A stretch of 5,823 nt of DNA, taken from the NCBI GenBank assembly GCA_002684755.1, contig NYVS01000130.1:1-5823 (forward strand). Direction: 5' to 3'. Positions 3,841-5,823 of the stretch are shown one piece after another; the first letter of the stretch is position 1, and each line of letters begins with the position of its first letter. Position numbers and translations under genes: made by a program. A model generated the notes under the pieces. The model was not told where the DNA came from. It did no database searches and worked only from the letters and a program-made list of their open reading frames with translations. Source of the stretch: Phycisphaerae bacterium (GTDB lineage: Bacteria; Planctomycetota; Phycisphaerae; Phycisphaerales; SM1A02).

Positions 3841-5823
3841 TCAGCGATTTCGTTCGAGGAGACGATCGATCGCCTCCATCCGACGGGCATGGCGGGGCTC
3901 TTCGGGTTCGAGCACCACGAGCGCCTCGATGTGACGCCGGGCCGCGGCGAGTTCGCCCGCCTCGACCGCGCACGCCGCGGCGAGTTCGCGATTCGCGGCG
4001 TGATAGGGGTTCATTCGAACGCCTCGTTCCGCGGCCTCGTGGGCTTCCTGTCGTGCCCCGGTCTTCCGGGACAGCCGGGCGATCTCCAGTGCGAAACTGT
4101 TGTCCTTGACGCTCCGAAGATCGAGTTCGACGAGATGCGGGATCGCCCGGGTCGGGTCTTCCCCGTCGAGCAGGTCCCGGGCGAGCACTCGGTGCGGATA
4201 GGGATCGACCGGTCGGACCGTGGCGTAGCGCTCGAGCATCGCCCGCACGCCGTCGTCGACCGTCGAGTCGGTTCGCATCCGTCGGCGAATCGTGAGTTCG
4301 AGCAGATCCGGGTGGTCGGGGAACTCCTGCAGCAACGCCTTCAAGTCGTCGTCGCCGATCTCGACCGGCGGTCGCTGGAGCGTCGGCCACGCGTCGCCGA
4401 CGGTCCGGGCCGCTTCGGCGGATTCACCCGGCCGGAGCGGACGTCCGATCTCCCCCGCGACGAGGTCCGCGATCCGGGCGAGCCGCGCCTGTTTCGCTTC
4501 CTCGAGCCCCGCCACCTGATCGGGATCCTTCATCCGGACCCGATCCGCAAGCTCGTCGAGCGCCGGTGAGGGATCGAGTCCCCAGCTTCGAACCTGGGTT
4601 CCCGCCCAGTCGATGAAGTCGCGATGGAAGTCACCGCGCGAGACGCCGAGGGCTCGCGGGATCGCGTCCTTCTCCTGCACCCCGTCGAAATAGAGATCGA
4701 TCAGTTCGACGAGCGCCGACTCGCCCCACCGCTCGTTCATGAACTCGACCATCCAGTGCCCCTGCGCGTACGCGAAGCTCCGGTCGCCGGGCCGCTTCGG
4801 GCGGACGAACGCCCAGTTGATCTCGTCGAGGTCGAAGAGGTCGTTGCGTCTCCATCGTTCCGCGAGCTGACTCGCGATCCGATACTCGCGCGGCACGCCT
4901 TCGATGCTCACCGCCGCGGCTTCGGTGAGCCAGTGCGGAATCCGGTTGCGGGTCTGGCTCAGGGTGATCGTGTGAGCGTATTCATGACGGAGCACCCGCA
5001 GCCAGTCGAAGAGACCGAGATGCTTGTCGGGCGGACCCTCCCGCGGGACTTCGATCGCGATCAGCGGGCCGGTGCACGCGGCGATGGTGTGGATCGCCGG
5101 CATGCCGGTGATCCGGACCGCGAAGAACTTGTGGTCCGGCATCAACTCGATCACCGTCTTCCGGTCGGGCTCGTGCCGGAAACGGTTCGCGAGATCGGCA
5201 TGCATCTCCTCCAGCGGACCGAGCATGCCCTTCGCGACCACTTCGTCCACGCCGGGCCGGTATTTCAGCACGAAGTGCTCGCTCTCGAGCACCTCGAAAC
5301 CCTCGATCTCCTCGAGCAGGAACTCACTGAACGCCGCCCGCTTGTTGTAGGGATCGAGCGTCGTCGCGGTGTCCAGCGCAAATCGCGCCGCGGCATCCCG
5401 GCCCGACTGCATCTCGAGCAGGCCGAGTTCGACGTGCGGCGCGGACCACGCCGGGCGACGGCGAATCGCCTCCGCGAGCGCCGCGGCCGCGTCCTCGTAC
5501 TGCCGGTCGAAGGAGAGCGCCGAACCGACCTCGTACCAGCCCATCGGTGAATCGGGCTCGACCTCGTCGAGTCGGGCGAGCCAGTCGGCCTCCTCGTTCA
5601 GGTCGTAACGAACCGCCGAGGCGGCCGCCCGCAACGCGAGCGCCTCGGGCATCCGGGGATGCCGGGCGAGCAGCTCGTCGAGAAACTCCACTGCGAGATC
5701 GGGATCGTTCCGAGTCATCGCGCTCCGGGCTCGAATGAGCGTCGCGAGCGGATGTCCCACCGGAGGATCACCCTCGACGTCGAGCAGTCCGTGCAGCCGA
5801 TCGAGCGTCGCCGCCGCCCGCTC
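3841..5823 (-). CDS. TPR protein with peptidase MA-like (gluzincin) metalloprotease domain (partial, 5' end beyond window)
   Basis: The frame is open from the right window edge to a TGA at 3841-3843, giving 660 visible residues. A GTG at 5760 could start a 639-residue protein. However, the upstream 21 codons look coding and helical, so the true start is probably outside. Numbered from 5760: residues about 5-140 are TPR-like helix pairs (for example LAVEFLDELLARHPRMPEAL and the repeat around 84-117). Residues 155-380 form a peptidase-MA-like domain opening with FEVLESEHFVLKY. The zinc site is HEYAH (259-263, H259 and H263 as ligands, E260 catalytic), with E280 in HWLTEAAA as the likely third ligand, followed by YAQGHWMVEFMNERWG (331-346). 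Residues 470-639 return to TPR-like helices (for example AHEAAERGVRMNPYHAANREL). All expected catalytic residues are present, so an active zinc peptidase is inferred; its substrate is unknown. The cellular location cannot be judged because the N-terminus is missing. The TPRs suggest a scaffold or substrate-presenting role. Confidence 0.93.
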   Translation of the reverse strand, partial: ERAAATLDRLHGLLDVEGDPPVGHPLATLIRARSAMTRNDPDLAVEFLDELLARHPRMPEALALRAAASAVRYDLNEEADWLARLDEVEPDSPMGWYEVGSALSFDRQYEDAAAALAEAIRRRPAWSAPHVELGLLEMQSGRDAAARFALDTATTLDPYNKRAAFSEFLLEEIEGFEVLESEHFVLKYRPGVDEVVAKGMLGPLEEMHADLANRFRHEPDRKTVIELMPDHKFFAVRITGMPAIHTIAACTGPLIAIEVPREGPPDKHLGLFDWLRVLRHEYAHTITLSQTRNRIPHWLTEAAAVSIEGVPREYRIASQLAERWRRNDLFDLDEINWAFVRPKRPGDRSFAYAQGHWMVEFMNERWGESALVELIDLYFDGVQEKDAIPRALGVSRGDFHRDFIDWAGTQVRSWGLDPSPALDELADRVRMKDPDQVAGLEEAKQARLARIADLVAGEIGRPLRPGESAEAARTVGDAWPTLQRPPVEIGDDDLKALLQEFPDHPDLLELTIRRRMRTDSTVDDGVRAMLERYATVRPVDPYPHRVLARDLLDGEDPTRAIPHLVELDLRSVKDNSFALEIARLSRKTGARQEAHEAAERGVRMNPYHAANRELAAACAVEAGELAAARRHIEALVVLEPEEPRHARRMEAIDRLLERNR

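Noticed and set aside
3544..4569. 341-residue plus-strand open frame spanning the gap between the propeller and peptidase genes
   Set aside because: It crosses the 3653-3840 gap but overlaps real genes on both sides. It shows no domain and no good ribosome site.
4624..5550. 308-residue plus-strand open frame opposite the peptidase gene
   Set aside because: It lies wholly inside the TPR/peptidase gene and has Arg/Glu-rich low-complexity composition and no recognisable motif, so it is treated as a shadow.

Overview
The window is a GC-rich stretch of bacterial chromosome. All four recognisable genes lie on the minus strand, so the reading order is from high to low coordinates. The style of the encoded proteins points to the Planctomycetota, most likely a Phycisphaerae-like lineage. 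They are secreted proteins ending in dockerin-like DxNxDG...D tails. One carries a cysteine-rich CC...WDxxCV repeat followed by a PPC-like beta domain, and another has FG-GAP/VCBS calcium-loop repeats. This placement is inferred from protein families and not from any phylogenetic marker, since no rRNA, tRNA or housekeeping gene is present.

Layout, in order of transcription: (1) 5823-3841, a TPR protein with a central peptidase-MA-like gluzincin domain (HExxH plus a downstream Glu), cut by the window edge at its N-terminus. (2) A 188-bp gap with a weak hairpin. (3) 3652-2159, an exported protein with seven calcium-loop repeats, predicted to form a seven-bladed beta-propeller, with a single dockerin-like half at its C-terminus. 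(4) 2162-1086, an exported cysteine-rich repeat plus PPC-like protein with a paired dockerin-like tail. It starts inside the stop of the preceding gene (ATGA overlap) behind a full Shine-Dalgarno sequence. (5) An 87-bp gap with a small inverted repeat. (6) 998 to beyond position 1, an exported beta-rich protein of unknown function that also ends in a dockerin-like tail, cut by the left window edge.

The last three genes look like one set: each has a signal peptide, each ends in the same kind of tail, and two of them are translationally coupled. The simplest reading is a cassette of co-exported cell-surface or extracellular proteins sharing a sorting, anchoring or assembly signal. The peptidase/TPR gene is probably a separate upstream unit, because its exact start is not visible and a larger gap separates it from the cassette. 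I see no mobile element, CRISPR array, RNA gene or defence system. The many plus-strand open frames are Arg-rich shadows of these genes.
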